A stretch of DNA of 47,923 nucleotides from Gemmatimonadota bacterium (GTDB taxonomy: Bacteria > Gemmatimonadota > Gemmatimonadetes > Gemmatimonadales > Gemmatimonadaceae). Below the pieces are notes generated by a model that saw only the letters and a list, made by a program, of their open reading frames with translations, had not been told where the DNA came from and did not search any database. The stretch covers positions 1 to 47,923 of the forward strand of contig JAQBPV010000485.1 in the NCBI GenBank assembly GCA_028287345.1. Reading direction: 5' to 3'. The translations under genes and the position numbers were made by a program. This document shows positions 1 to 6,528 of the stretch, piece by piece. Positions within the stretch are counted from its first letter, which is position 1; every line of letters starts with the position of its first letter.

Positions 1-127
1 ACCTTAACCGGATTCCTCACCGCCGCGGTCACCAACGGCACGGACTTCCTCGGCGAGTTCTGCGCCAAGGGCGACGTGCTGGTGATCGGACTCGAGGAAT
101 TCATCGGCGACACCGCGCGTCGCCTCA
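1..127. repeat. Terminal direct repeat, left copy
   Basis: The first 127 bases recur exactly as the last 127 bases of the window (47797-47923). The repeat lies inside the primase-helicase gene and keeps its frame across the join. A repeat of exactly 127 bases is what an assembler using a 127-base k-mer leaves on a circular contig, so a circular or circularly permuted genome is the simplest reading. A true short terminal redundancy cannot be excluded from sequence alone. Confidence 0.97.
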
Positions 128-795
128 AGCACTTCGGCGCGAATCCCAAGAAGGTGTTCTTGGTCGATCGCTTTGCGGGCGAACCAGACATGCGGCCAGA
201 GGAATTCCGCGCGCATGTGGAAGCCGTATCGCCCCTGCTGGTCATCATCGACAGCTTGAGCGCCTATTCACGCGGTCAGGTACAGGACGACAACAACGCG
301 TCGCAGATGACGAAGGTTGTCCAGCCACTGACTGACGTAGTGCACCAGATGGGCTGCGCGCTCATCATCATTCACCACGCGACCAAATCCACCGGCCGCG
401 CGCGTGGGTCCACTGCCATTACCGCAGGCGTGGACGTGGTGTGCGAGTTCGACATCCCAGCCGAGGACACCGACCCCACGTTGCGGCGTATCCGCTCCGT
501 GGGCCGTGTCCCGATCCCCCGCGTCTACGATATCCGATTCGATGGCGACACCTACGCACTTGCCGTTGAAGGCGAGGGCGAGGCCCCAATCGACGAACGG
601 ATTATCGCCGTGGTGACCGATCGGCCCAACATCTCGGCGAACGATGTCTGTGATGCCGTCACCGCCCGACGCTCCGATGTCCTGAGCCGGATTACTGCCA
701 TGCTGGCGACCGGCCGACTTCGCAACGTTGGAAAGTACGCTCGGAACCCCAAGCTGGTTGTCCCGGGTCATCCCCTGTCGTTGATGGGCGCATGA
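1..795 (+). CDS. Primase-helicase, C-terminal part (continues from 46813 across the circular join)
   Basis: This is the RecA-like ATPase/helicase half of a bifunctional replication protein; the gene begins at the GTG at 46813 and totals about 592 residues. The Walker A (REKAGKST) sits just before the join. This part shows a Walker B strand (LLVIID, near residue 412) and then HHATK and RGSTAI motifs, typical of RepA/AAA_25-type hexameric helicases. A short C-terminal helical region follows. It probably unwinds DNA at the phage origin and, with its own primase domain, starts lagging-strand synthesis for the host polymerase. The stop overlaps the next ATG (ATGA). GGAACC repeats lie directly downstream. 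The family assignment is firm; whether the primase is active is inferred. Confidence 0.93.
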   Translation, partial: TLTGFLTAAVTNGTDFLGEFCAKGDVLVIGLEEFIGDTARRLKHFGANPKKVFLVDRFAGEPDMRPEEFRAHVEAVSPLLVIIDSLSAYSRGQVQDDNNASQMTKVVQPLTDVVHQMGCALIIIHHATKSTGRARGSTAITAGVDVVCEFDIPAEDTDPTLRRIRSVGRVPIPRVYDIRFDGDTYALAVEGEGEAPIDERIIAVVTDRPNISANDVCDAVTARRSDVLSRITAMLATGRLRNVGKYARNPKLVVPGHPLSLMGA

Positions 796-1088
796 GACCG
801 ACCTCTAAGTTCCCGACCCGCTCTAATGCGGCCGGAACCAAGGCGGAACCGCGCCGGAACCACCGGGGAACCACTCATGGGCTACCGGTTCCGGCTATGG
901 GTGGCCCCTTTAGGGGCCCCCAGCCAGCCGAGCCGATCGGAACCGCCACGTCAATTCCCTACGGCATGACCGCCGACGAATTGCTGGATTGCTGCGGCCC
1001 GTCGTGGAGAGGGATGACCCCCGATCACCGCGCCACGTATCCCCGCATGCGTCACGTCGTCGCCATTCGCGCCACGAGGGCTGCATGA
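792..1088 (+). CDS. Hypothetical 98-residue ORF overlying the iteron region
   Basis: This ORF starts at an ATGA overlap with the primase-helicase stop and ends at an ATGA overlap with the next gene, so it is placed like a translated gene. The N-terminal half is low-complexity and basic and lies over GGAACC repeats spaced 11 bases apart, a period that breaks codon phase. The C-terminal half (from the ATG at 966) looks more protein-like, with an MTADELLDCCGP motif. I do not recognise it. The first half may be a non-coding replication or regulatory region that happens to stay open in GC-rich DNA. Confidence 0.4.
   Translation: MRPTSKFPTRSNAAGTKAEPRRNHRGTTHGLPVPAMGGPFRGPQPAEPIGTATSIPYGMTADELLDCCGPSWRGMTPDHRATYPRMRHVVAIRATRAA
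834..944. repeat. GGAACC iteron array, candidate replication origin or protein-binding region
   Basis: GGAACC occurs at 834-839, 845-850, 856-861 and 867-872, each start exactly 11 bases after the last, about one helical turn. An inverted copy (GGTTCC) is at 887-892 and another direct copy at 939-944; a further copy at 743-748 lies inside the helicase gene. A perfect hairpin, GGCCCC-TTTA-GGGGCC, sits between them at 903-918. Tandem phased repeats beside a primase-helicase gene are typical of phage origins, where an initiator binds the same DNA face. That function is inferred; binding sites for another dimeric regulator are possible. Confidence 0.6.
903..918. other. Perfect 6-bp stem, 4-base loop hairpin within the iteron region
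   Basis: GGCCCC and GGGGCC are separated by TTTA. The stem is all G-C. No T-run follows, so this is not a standard intrinsic terminator. Its place among the GGAACC repeats suggests an origin structural element. Confidence 0.5.
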
Positions 1089-1339
1089 AGCTCACGACCT
1101 ACGAACACGAAGCCGAGCTCTACGCCAACGAGCGGGACGCGGTGGCTGACGCATGGCGATTGGCCCACAAGGACGACTTTCGCCGCATGAACGACGGGAT
1201 CATGGGCCAGTACGGCGCGAATCTCGGCGAGTGGAACCAGCGCTCCGAAGCATTGACCCGCTCGACGGCGCAAGCGGCAGGCTTTCCCGATTTCGCGACG
1301 TGGCTGAACCTGCGCTACTCGCGCTCGGCCGCCGCATGA
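1085..1339 (+). CDS. Hypothetical protein, 84 residues
   Basis: A small hydrophilic, mostly helical protein rich in acidic and basic residues, with no cysteine pairs or membrane segments. The ATG at 1085 overlaps the stop of the preceding ORF (ATGA). Its stop overlaps the ATG of a 12-codon ORF that leads into the next gene. I do not recognise a family. Its place just after the replication gene, in a run of tightly coupled small genes, suggests early expression. Confidence 0.6.
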   Translation: MKLTTYEHEAELYANERDAVADAWRLAHKDDFRRMNDGIMGQYGANLGEWNQRSEALTRSTAQAAGFPDFATWLNLRYSRSAAA

Positions 1340-1374
1340 CCCCGCCGTTCAACCCCCAGGAGGCTGAGACGTGA
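1336..1374 (+). CDS. 12-codon bridging minicistron
   Basis: The ATG overlaps the upstream stop (ATGA) and the TGA overlaps the GTG at 1371. The AGGAGG ribosome-binding site of the next gene (1358-1363) lies inside it. It may only be a translational relay or a chance frame; there is no reason to assign the peptide a function. Confidence 0.25.
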   Translation: MTPPFNPQEAET

Positions 1375-1694
1375 GACAGCAACAGCAGGACGAGTGGATC
1401 GCGGAGCATGTGATGGGTTGGGCGCGCGACGGGCGGCACTTCCGCGACGGCGTGGGTCGGATTCGGACGATTGACGTGACGTCGTTCGGATCGTTCCAAC
1501 CGTCTAGCGACGTGGCGGCGGCCTTTGAAGCGCTCGACAGCGTCGGCGGCATCGTCACGATCCAGCGCAAAATGGGCGAGTGGTTCGTGTCGATCGGCAG
1601 CGAGACGCGATGGGCTGCGACGTTGCCGCTCGCGATCTGCGAGGCGTTGCTGGCGAGTGTGTTGCCCACCCCAAGCGAAGGGAGGGAGGCGTGA
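1371..1694 (+). CDS. Phage ABA-sandwich-like hypothetical protein
   Basis: A 107-residue protein with GTG start, preceded at 7 bases by a strong AGGAGG. The N-terminus is hydrophilic (MRQQQQDEW). The C-terminal half, about residues 45-100, has the pattern of the phage alpha-beta-alpha 'ABA sandwich' domain: a short strand with MGEWFVSIG, then an ATLPLAICEALLA helix. These small proteins are common in temperate phage accessory regions and have no known activity. The family match is by eye and moderate. Confidence 0.55.
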   Translation: MRQQQQDEWIAEHVMGWARDGRHFRDGVGRIRTIDVTSFGSFQPSSDVAAAFEALDSVGGIVTIQRKMGEWFVSIGSETRWAATLPLAICEALLASVLPTPSEGREA

Positions 1695-2065
1695 TGCCAG
1701 CAACAGCAGAAGCAGGAGGGGTGGACCACGAAGGCGCTTCGCTTCGCTCCGCTAATCAACAGCTAGAACCGGAGCCCGTCACCTCAGCTGCGGCGTGGCC
1801 CGAATGGCTTACATCGCTTGTCCACTTCTGGATGGGCGCGGGCTACGCCTTCGGCATCACGCGCAAGTATACGTGGCCAGATGTGGTCATCCTCGTCGCG
1901 GCCACGACGCTCCTCGCGTACTGCCTCACCGTCGCGTTCCGACTGATTCGCCGCGCGTTCGCGACTCGCGCAGGTGACGTGAACGGCGGGAAGGTGTGGG
2001 GCATCATCTGGAGCCGCGACGGCGGAATCTCGTTCGGGCTTGGCGGCAGGACGTGGCGCCCGTGA
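1694..2065 (+). CDS. Small membrane protein
   Basis: A 123-residue protein whose ATG overlaps the preceding stop (TGATG). After a hydrophilic N-terminus it has a hydrophobic stretch around residues 40-55 (HFWMGAGYAFGI) and a clear transmembrane helix at about 63-83 (VVILVAATTLLAYCLTVAFR), followed by arginines that predict a cytoplasmic side. The C-terminus is glycine-rich and soluble. It is last in its run and converges on the minus-strand repressor. Function unknown; a membrane-located phage protein, for example in superinfection exclusion, would fit. Confidence 0.6.
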   Translation: MPATAEAGGVDHEGASLRSANQQLEPEPVTSAAAWPEWLTSLVHFWMGAGYAFGITRKYTWPDVVILVAATTLLAYCLTVAFRLIRRAFATRAGDVNGGKVWGIIWSRDGGISFGLGGRTWRP

Positions 2066-2106
2066 CCCCTTCATCCCCCGTCCTGATAGAGAGCCACCCA
2101 ACAGCG

Positions 2107-2316
2107 TCAGTCGCGGACGTAAGTCAGCAGGTCGCCGGGCTTGCATTTGAGGACGCGGCAGAGCGTGGCGAGGGTGTCGCCGTCAATGCGGGTGGCGTCG
2201 GGCTCGCGCATGAGTTTGTACAGCGTTTGTCGGGAGATGCCCGTCGCGGCGCTGAGCGAGTAGCCCGTGTGCCCCTGCTTCTCTGCGACCTCTCGCAGCC
2301 TCCAGCGTATCGGCAT
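2107..2316 (-). CDS. XRE/Cro-CI family repressor, 69 residues
   Basis: A compact single-domain helix-turn-helix protein. The recognition region at about residues 16-38 includes GYSLSAATGISRQTLYKLM, and the rest (LATLCRVLKCKPGDLL) is typical of the short XRE/HTH_26 type. It lacks a protease or dimerisation tail. It reads away from a divergent promoter region with two GTAAG-N7-CTTAC dyads, one directly in front of its own start, so it probably represses itself and the rightward promoter. The predicted leftward transcript begins at or within a base or two of its ATG, giving a leaderless mRNA. Which lysogeny decision it controls is inferred. Confidence 0.88.
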   Translation of the reverse strand: MPIRWRLREVAEKQGHTGYSLSAATGISRQTLYKLMREPDATRIDGDTLATLCRVLKCKPGDLLTYVRD

Positions 2317-2319
2317 GGC

Positions 2320-2336
2320 GTAAGGATAGCGCTTAC
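2320..2336. promoter_or_regulatory. Operator 1 (GTAAG-N7-CTTAC dyad)
   Basis: Inverted repeat GTAAG/CTTAC with a 7-base spacer, overlapping the -10 of the leftward repressor promoter. It has the same half-sites and spacing as the second dyad 34 bases away. It is probably bound by the repressor encoded at 2107-2316. Confidence 0.7.
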
Positions 2337-2351
2337 ACTGCCTGTTGACAA
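2323..2351 (-). promoter_or_regulatory. Leftward promoter for the XRE repressor
   Basis: On the minus strand, TTGTCA (2351-2346), a 17-base spacer and TATCCT (2328-2323) form a sigma-70 type promoter. Transcription would start about 7 bases beyond the -10, at or next to the repressor's ATG at 2316. Operator 1 covers the -10, which predicts autorepression. Confidence 0.65.
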
Positions 2352-2373
2352 GCGTAAGCGTAACCCTTACTAT
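2345..2373 (+). promoter_or_regulatory. Rightward sigma-70 promoter
   Basis: TTGACA (perfect -35, 2345-2350), a 17-base spacer and TACTAT (-10, 2368-2373). It overlaps the leftward -35 back to back and is covered by the second operator dyad (2354-2370). It should drive the accessory gene run that begins at 2404. Confidence 0.8.
2354..2370. promoter_or_regulatory. Operator 2 (GTAAG-N7-CTTAC dyad)
   Basis: Second inverted repeat with identical half-sites and the same 7-base spacing. It lies in the spacer and first bases of the -10 of the rightward promoter, so repressor binding would block RNA polymerase. Confidence 0.7.
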
Positions 2374-2403
2374 TCGTCATCACTCACGCGGAGTCTGTTG
2401 CCG

Positions 2404-2553
2404 ATGCGCCGTCCCTATCTCGATCACATGACCGTCGAGTTCTGCACGGCGATGAAGGTTGGCCGCTCCGTCTGGCGTGTGGTGTACGCGACGGGGCGAG
2501 TGCTAGTCCTTCGCGCCACGTTCCTGCCGGATCACTACGAGCCGCAGGTGTGA
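2404..2553 (+). CDS. Small hypothetical protein, first gene of the rightward transcript
   Basis: A 49-residue ORF starting at the ATG at 2404, about 23 bases downstream of the expected start of the rightward transcript; an internal ATG at 2428 is an alternative start. It occupies the position of a cro gene but shows no helix-turn-helix. The sequence is basic with a strand-like VWRVVYATGRVLVLRATF segment. Its stop overlaps the GTG of the next gene. The upstream extension of this frame is antisense to the repressor and is not taken as coding. Confidence 0.5.
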   Translation: MRRPYLDHMTVEFCTAMKVGRSVWRVVYATGRVLVLRATFLPDHYEPQV

Positions 2554-2909
2554 CGATGGCCGAAAGAGTTCTCGTCTGCGGCGGTCGTGGTTACAAAGAC
2601 GCGGAGCGCCTGTTTGCCGTTCTGGATGACGTCCACCAGAGCCGCGGAGTGTTCGTTGTTATCAACGGGCGCGCGACCGGCGCGGATGCATTGTCAACCG
2701 AATGGGCGCTGGGCCGCATCCTGAACGTATGGTCATTTCGCGCCGACTGGATAACGCACGGCAACGCCGCAGGGCCCCTGCGCAACCAGCGGATGCTCGA
2801 TGTGGGCAATCCCACACTAGTCGTTGCATTCCCGGGTGGACGCGGCACAGCGGATATGGTCCGCCGCGCGCGAAAGGCAGGAATTGAAATCATGGCTATC
2901 AAACAATGA
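2550..2909 (+). CDS. YspA-like SLOG (DUF2493) domain protein
   Basis: A 119-residue protein with a nearly complete single-domain SLOG fold. The N-terminal VLVCGGRGYKD, the central INGRATGADALSTEWA, then FRADWITHGNAAGPLRNQRML and FPGGRGTADM match the YspA/DUF2493 family. SLOG proteins bind nucleotides or nucleotide-derived signals in a Rossmann-like pocket; the role in phages is not established. GTG at 2550 overlaps the previous stop; ATG at 2556 is an alternative start. It is commonly found among early accessory genes of temperate phages. Family assignment is firm; ligand unknown. Confidence 0.88.
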   Translation: MTMAERVLVCGGRGYKDAERLFAVLDDVHQSRGVFVVINGRATGADALSTEWALGRILNVWSFRADWITHGNAAGPLRNQRMLDVGNPTLVVAFPGGRGTADMVRRARKAGIEIMAIKQ

Positions 2910-3103
2910 CAACGACCGCATTTCTAATCGCCATCGCGGACGCCAACGAACACTTCGAGCGAGTCGCCGCGCGGTTTCACAAAGAGACGGGCTATCTCGC
3001 GCCCGGCAAGAATGTTTCGCTCGCCGAGTGGTCAGAGGAGTATGAGCGAAACCGCCAAGCTGCGTGGCAGGAGTTCATCAACAAGGCGCAACTCACTCGC
3101 TAG
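2906..3103 (+). CDS. Hypothetical protein, 65 residues
   Basis: The ATG overlaps the stop of the SLOG gene (ATGA), so translation is probably coupled. The protein is hydrophilic and predicted helical, with many aromatic and charged residues (EHFERVAARFHKETGY) and no cysteines. Family not recognised. It is followed by a short leader containing a 20-base repeat that recurs in front of the gene at 3403. Confidence 0.6.
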   Translation: MTTTAFLIAIADANEHFERVAARFHKETGYLAPGKNVSLAEWSEEYERNRQAAWQEFINKAQLTR

Positions 3104-3116
3104 TGAGCTCCCCGAC

Positions 3117-3136
3117 CAACCACTCACCAACAGAGG
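3117..3136 (+). repeat. Repeated leader with ribosome-binding site, copy 1
   Basis: A 20-base block ending in ACAGAGG stands 9 bases before the ATG at 3146. An identical block is at 3375-3394 before the GTG at 3403, and a shortened form is at 17774-17787 before the ATG at 17796. The AGAGG end is the Shine-Dalgarno, so the leader itself seems to have been duplicated. Confidence 0.7.
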
Positions 3137-3145
3137 ACCCGATAA

Positions 3146-3406
3146 ATGCCAAGCATCGCAGTTGAACGCTATCACAACCGGCGGCGGAAGGCGACTCGGC
3201 TCCTCAACGATGCTATCGCAGAGGAGATGCAGGCCAACATGCGGGTGAGCGCGGCTCGCGTCTATCGCGAATGGGGCGAGGAGGACAAGGCGCTGGGCGC
3301 GGAGAAAGCGGGGCGCGTGTGGGCTGACCGCGCGGAATCGCTGTTCGATGCCGCTGTGCATGCAGAGGCAACCGCAACCACTCACCAACAGAGGGACGGC
3401 AAGTGA
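3146..3406 (+). CDS. Hypothetical helical protein, 86 residues
   Basis: A highly charged, predicted all-helical protein (many Arg, Glu and Ala) beginning MPSIAVERYHNRRRKATRL. It has no cysteines or membrane segments. The repeated leader provides its ribosome-binding site. Its C-terminal codons encode the second copy of that leader, which suggests the gene end and leader arose by duplication. Family not recognised. Confidence 0.6.
   Translation: MPSIAVERYHNRRRKATRLLNDAIAEEMQANMRVSAARVYREWGEEDKALGAEKAGRVWADRAESLFDAAVHAEATATTHQQRDGK
3375..3394 (+). repeat. Repeated leader with ribosome-binding site, copy 2
   Basis: Identical to 3117-3136. Here it is inside the 3' end of the previous gene and supplies AGAGG to the GTG at 3403. 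Confidence 0.7.
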
Positions 3407-3681
3407 CACGAATTGCATTGGCTTTTCTGCTGCTGCTCGCGGCATGCAAGAGTTCTGAAATCATCCCGACGCGAGCGCATCCCGAGGGCGAGGAGATCAA
3501 GTGCGTCGGGATCAGCGAGAAGGGGAAGCGCGCTGGCATCGACTACGACTGGTCCGCCCGCAATGCGTTCTGGGCGATCGTCGGCATTGAGATCATCGCG
3601 CCGCCGCTCATTGTGTTGCATCACGAGACGTACTGTCCGATCGCGGACACATCGAACGTCGTGCGAAAGGCCAAGCCATGA
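3403..3681 (+). CDS. Small lipoprotein with a second hydrophobic segment
   Basis: A 92-residue protein with GTG start in a GTGA overlap. The N-terminus is a lipoprotein signal: a short basic start, ALAFLLLLAAC with a LAAC lipobox, and mature Cys at about residue 15. A second hydrophobic segment lies at about 56-72 (AFWAIVGIEIIAPPLIV), with later cysteines. It would be exported and lipid-anchored. Phage lipoproteins of this size include superinfection-exclusion factors and outer spanins. Its distance from the lysis genes makes exclusion the more attractive idea, but this is inference. Confidence 0.65.
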   Translation: MTRIALAFLLLLAACKSSEIIPTRAHPEGEEIKCVGISEKGKRAGIDYDWSARNAFWAIVGIEIIAPPLIVLHHETYCPIADTSNVVRKAKP

Positions 3682-4421
3682 CCTCCTCTGAGGACTCCCC
3701 GAGGGGAGGAGCGACGAGGCCCGCATTGAAGCCGATGTGTTGCGTGAAGTGTGGTACGACAGCGTGGCCCCTCACGTTCATCTCGCACAGCGCTGGGTTC
3801 GGCGGCTTCGTGCGCTACGGCGACCTCTGGTGCGACGCATGCCGCGCACCCTCCCCTGCCACCGTCGCGGCAGAGCTCCTGGCGTTGGCTGAGAAGGCGG
3901 AAGCGACGACGACGAAGCTACTCGCCGTGTCCATGAGCGACCCACACCGGCCAGACGCTGCCTTCGCCTATCACGAGGCGCGCAAAGCCTACAACGACGC
4001 GGTGGCGAATGCCGAGTCCATCGCCCTTGTGTGCAAGGCGCTCCTCGAAGGACAGCGGGCAGTGGCGATGACGAACGAGTCCACCACTGATTACCTCGCG
4101 CACTTCAACGCCATTCTCAACCGCTATGGCGAGGTCCAGCGTGGCGATTGGGCAGGCACTCAGGGCTACGCCGACGCCGCCCGTAGCGTGGACGTTCTCG
4201 CAGAGGAGTACGTCAAGGCGGCTGACCTGCTCGACCGTGTTCGCGGGCACTGTCGCGGCGAGACGGAGCGAGCATGTCTGCGCGGCGAGGATTACCGAGC
4301 GGTCGCTGAGCGCTTCGCGATGATCTACCCGCCGATTGCCAACGACCTGCGCGACTTCTGCGAAGTGTTGGAAGTGGCCTATCCTGCCGCATCCACCCCC
4401 GAGGGGACACCCGATGAGTAG
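3678..4421 (+). CDS. Zinc-ribbon hypothetical protein, 247 residues
   Basis: Starts at an ATGA overlap. Near the N-terminus, two Cys pairs (CCVKCG at about 21-26 and CDAC at about 52-55) probably form a zinc ribbon. The remainder is predicted helical, with Ala/Glu-rich segments and possible coiled coil. It is the first of three adjacent, similarly built genes with N-terminal Cys motifs and helical tails, typical of expanding phage accessory genes (Ea22-like). Function unknown. Confidence 0.65.
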   Translation: MTSSEDSPRGGATRPALKPMCCVKCGTTAWPLTFISHSAGFGGFVRYGDLWCDACRAPSPATVAAELLALAEKAEATTTKLLAVSMSDPHRPDAAFAYHEARKAYNDAVANAESIALVCKALLEGQRAVAMTNESTTDYLAHFNAILNRYGEVQRGDWAGTQGYADAARSVDVLAEEYVKAADLLDRVRGHCRGETERACLRGEDYRAVAERFAMIYPPIANDLRDFCEVLEVAYPAASTPEGTPDE

Positions 4422-4968
4422 CCACGCCAAGCCGTACACGGACCGCCATGTCGCGACCAACCACGGTTCCCCCATTCCCGTCGAGCGGTGCGTGTACAAG
4501 TGCGTCCATCGCCACAGCATGCCGAACGTCTACACGCCCTGCCCACACGGCTGCAACGACGAGGCGCCGGTTGCGCGCCTCCCCGCGAGCGAGGTGCGCG
4601 AGACGTGTGACGACCGCGGTTGCTTTGAGCGCGGTTGCGATTGTGGACGAGAGTTTGGCAAGGTCGTCGCCACCCCCTCGCCACGCTCCAGCGACGAGCC
4701 AACGCTCGACGAGTTGTTCGCCACGCTACGCACGGCATGGTCAGCCGACGATCCGCACGCGGTTGCGTCAGCCGCCGAGGCCAGCATCCGCGCCGCGCTC
4801 TCTGCCAGCCAGCAGCGCGAAGCGGCGCTCAGGGAGGCGGCAACAGCGTTGGTCGAGAATGCGCACCTCGTGCCCGAGCATGGCATCTACAGGGTCGCCG
4901 AATATCGAATGGACGACTTGAGCGCCGCTCTGTCATCCGTGGAGGGCTCGCGCAATGTCGCAGACTGA
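4414..4968 (+). CDS. Cysteine-rich hypothetical protein, 184 residues
   Basis: The ATG at 4414 overlaps the previous gene's end by 8 bases. The N-terminal 75 residues hold many Cys and His (CVYKCVHRHS, CPHGC, CDDRGCFERGCDCG), enough for one or two zinc sites. The C-terminal half is helical (SQQREAALREAATALVENA). It resembles its neighbours in plan rather than in sequence. Not assignable to a known family. Confidence 0.6.
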   Translation: MSSHAKPYTDRHVATNHGSPIPVERCVYKCVHRHSMPNVYTPCPHGCNDEAPVARLPASEVRETCDDRGCFERGCDCGREFGKVVATPSPRSSDEPTLDELFATLRTAWSADDPHAVASAAEASIRAALSASQQREAALREAATALVENAHLVPEHGIYRVAEYRMDDLSAALSSVEGSRNVAD

Positions 4969-5458
4969 GACGCCGCACGCCGCCTCCCCCGTCGAGACAG
5001 ACCTGAGAGAGCTCGCACTCGCGGCGCAATCTGAGGCGGCATCTCCGTCGCAGGTCTCCGCGTTCGTCGGCGCGTGCTCCCCTGATGCCATCCTAGCGCT
5101 GCTCAACGAGCGTGACGCCGCGCTCGCACGCGCCAAGAATGCCTCCGGCACCGTCATGGCCGCATTGCAGGCGCAGGCGATCATAGACGGTGTGCTGTCC
5201 ACGTTGCGTGCCGAGCGTGACACAGCGGTCGCAGCGCTGGCAGAAGAGAAGGCAGACGCGGAGCGGTGGCGGTTCGTTCGGACGCGCCTCGAGGTCAACA
5301 ACGAGGAGATGCTGAGCGGCAAGTATCGGAGCACGCTCCAAACGGTGATCGGCAAGAGCGCCCTTGGGGTCGGCTGGCCCCGCACGCGCACCGCAGAGGA
5401 GCTCGACGCCGCCATCGACGCCGCCCGTCTCACGTCCACGGAGAAGAGGGAGCCATGA
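4955..5458 (+). CDS. Ea22-like coiled-coil hypothetical protein, 167 residues
   Basis: The ATG at 4955 has GGAGGG about 8 bases upstream and overlaps the previous gene. The protein is strongly helical, with heptad-like Ala/Glu/Leu segments. The C-terminal part (DAERWRFVRTRL, then a TAEELDAAIDAAR ending) resembles the tail found on Ea22/ead-type phage early proteins, which are mosaic and of unknown function. There are no zinc motifs. Confidence 0.6.
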   Translation: MSQTETPHAASPVETDLRELALAAQSEAASPSQVSAFVGACSPDAILALLNERDAALARAKNASGTVMAALQAQAIIDGVLSTLRAERDTAVAALAEEKADAERWRFVRTRLEVNNEEMLSGKYRSTLQTVIGKSALGVGWPRTRTAEELDAAIDAARLTSTEKREP

Positions 5459-6528
5459 CACACGACCCAATGACTCGCGCGGATTACGCCCTGCGCAATG
5501 GCCCCAGCGCTGAGGCTCTGTGCGCCCGAGAGGGCTGTGGACACTCGCTGAAAATGCACGGTCCGCTATCGGGAGAATGCCTCGCACCTGACGACGGCGG
5601 CCAGCGGTGTCAGTGCGCTGGCTTTGATTGCGTTGTCGTGACAGTCGCCAATGGCGTGACGGCTGGAGCGCCGAAGAAGTGTCCCCGCTGCAACAAGCCG
5701 CTTCTTGACGGCCAGGGAATGGCGCTGTCGCTCGACGGGATGGTTCACGCGGCGTGCGGCAAGGTGGGGAAAGCGCATGGCCGCCTCGTCGAGCCCACTA
5801 CTGCCATCCCCGAGGACGCTGGAACGCCGCCAACGATTCCACCGTGCGCCGCTGCCGCGAGCTGCTACCAACGTCACGGGCTCGCGGCCATCCACGAGGA
5901 CAGCAAGGGGTCGCGGTGCATCGGATGCCACCGCGCCGTCCCCCCGTCTGACAGCGGAGCCTGCGCATGGTGCGTCGCTGAGTTGAAAAAGCTCATGGCC
6001 AACACCGACTTCGTAGGCAGAGGCTTGGGTGATCCCGACGAGCACTTTCCCGACTGCCCATTTCGCGAGCGCGCGGAGACACCGCCAGCACCGACCGACG
6101 CGAACTACGTGCAAGTCGTGGAGGGTTCGTTCCGCGCGTACCCATTCGACGAGGCGGAGCGCGGCATCCTCGCACGCTGGGCTGAGAACATTCGCAACGG
6201 CAAGGACGGGCTTCGCCAGACGTCCGACAAGCTCGCGCATGCGGCCGACGTTCTGCGCTACGAAGCCACGCTTGCCTCCCTGTCCTCCTCGCACGCTGAG
6301 ACAGCCGCTGAACTGGATGCCGAGCGGGCGGCTCACGCGGAGACGCGGCGAGTGTTGAAGGAGTTGCGCCACGCCGGCGCCCTGCTCTCCAACTGCGCCT
6401 ACAACCTCGCCCAGCGCGTTGGCATGACCCTCGACCAAGTCGACGGCGACGCGCTGGACCACTCGCGCAAGGCGTGGGATGCCGCGGTCGCCTCGCTGTC
6501 CCCTACCTCTGGAGGGAAGAACGAATGA
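5455..6528 (+). CDS. Multi-zinc-motif hypothetical protein, 357 residues
   Basis: Starts at an ATGA overlap at 5455. The N-terminal half has several probable zinc-binding groups: CAREGCGH, CQCAGFDC, CPRCNKPL, CIGCHRA and CAWC. The C-terminal half is helical, with a predicted coiled coil at about 270-310 (ETAAELDAERAAHAETRR). It ends in a basic tail. No enzymatic signature is visible. A nucleic-acid or protein adaptor role is possible but unproven. Together with the two preceding genes it forms an accessory cluster. Confidence 0.6.
   Translation: MTHDPMTRADYALRNGPSAEALCAREGCGHSLKMHGPLSGECLAPDDGGQRCQCAGFDCVVVTVANGVTAGAPKKCPRCNKPLLDGQGMALSLDGMVHAACGKVGKAHGRLVEPTTAIPEDAGTPPTIPPCAAAASCYQRHGLAAIHEDSKGSRCIGCHRAVPPSDSGACAWCVAELKKLMANTDFVGRGLGDPDEHFPDCPFRERAETPPAPTDANYVQVVEGSFRAYPFDEAERGILARWAENIRNGKDGLRQTSDKLAHAADVLRYEATLASLSSSHAETAAELDAERAAHAETRRVLKELRHAGALLSNCAYNLAQRVGMTLDQVDGDALDHSRKAWDAAVASLSPTSGGKNE

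Noticed and set aside
1-127. True virion terminal repeat
   Set aside because: Length equals a standard assembly k-mer and the repeat is inside a gene; circular assembly is simpler, though not proven.
834-872. GGAACC repeats as a CRISPR array or coding repeat
   Set aside because: Period of 11 bases is far too short for CRISPR and is not a multiple of three.
903-918. Hairpin as an intrinsic terminator
   Set aside because: No T-run follows; the loop alone is T-rich.
1996-2403. Upstream extension of the 2404 frame
   Set aside because: Antisense to repressor 1 and spanning the divergent promoters.
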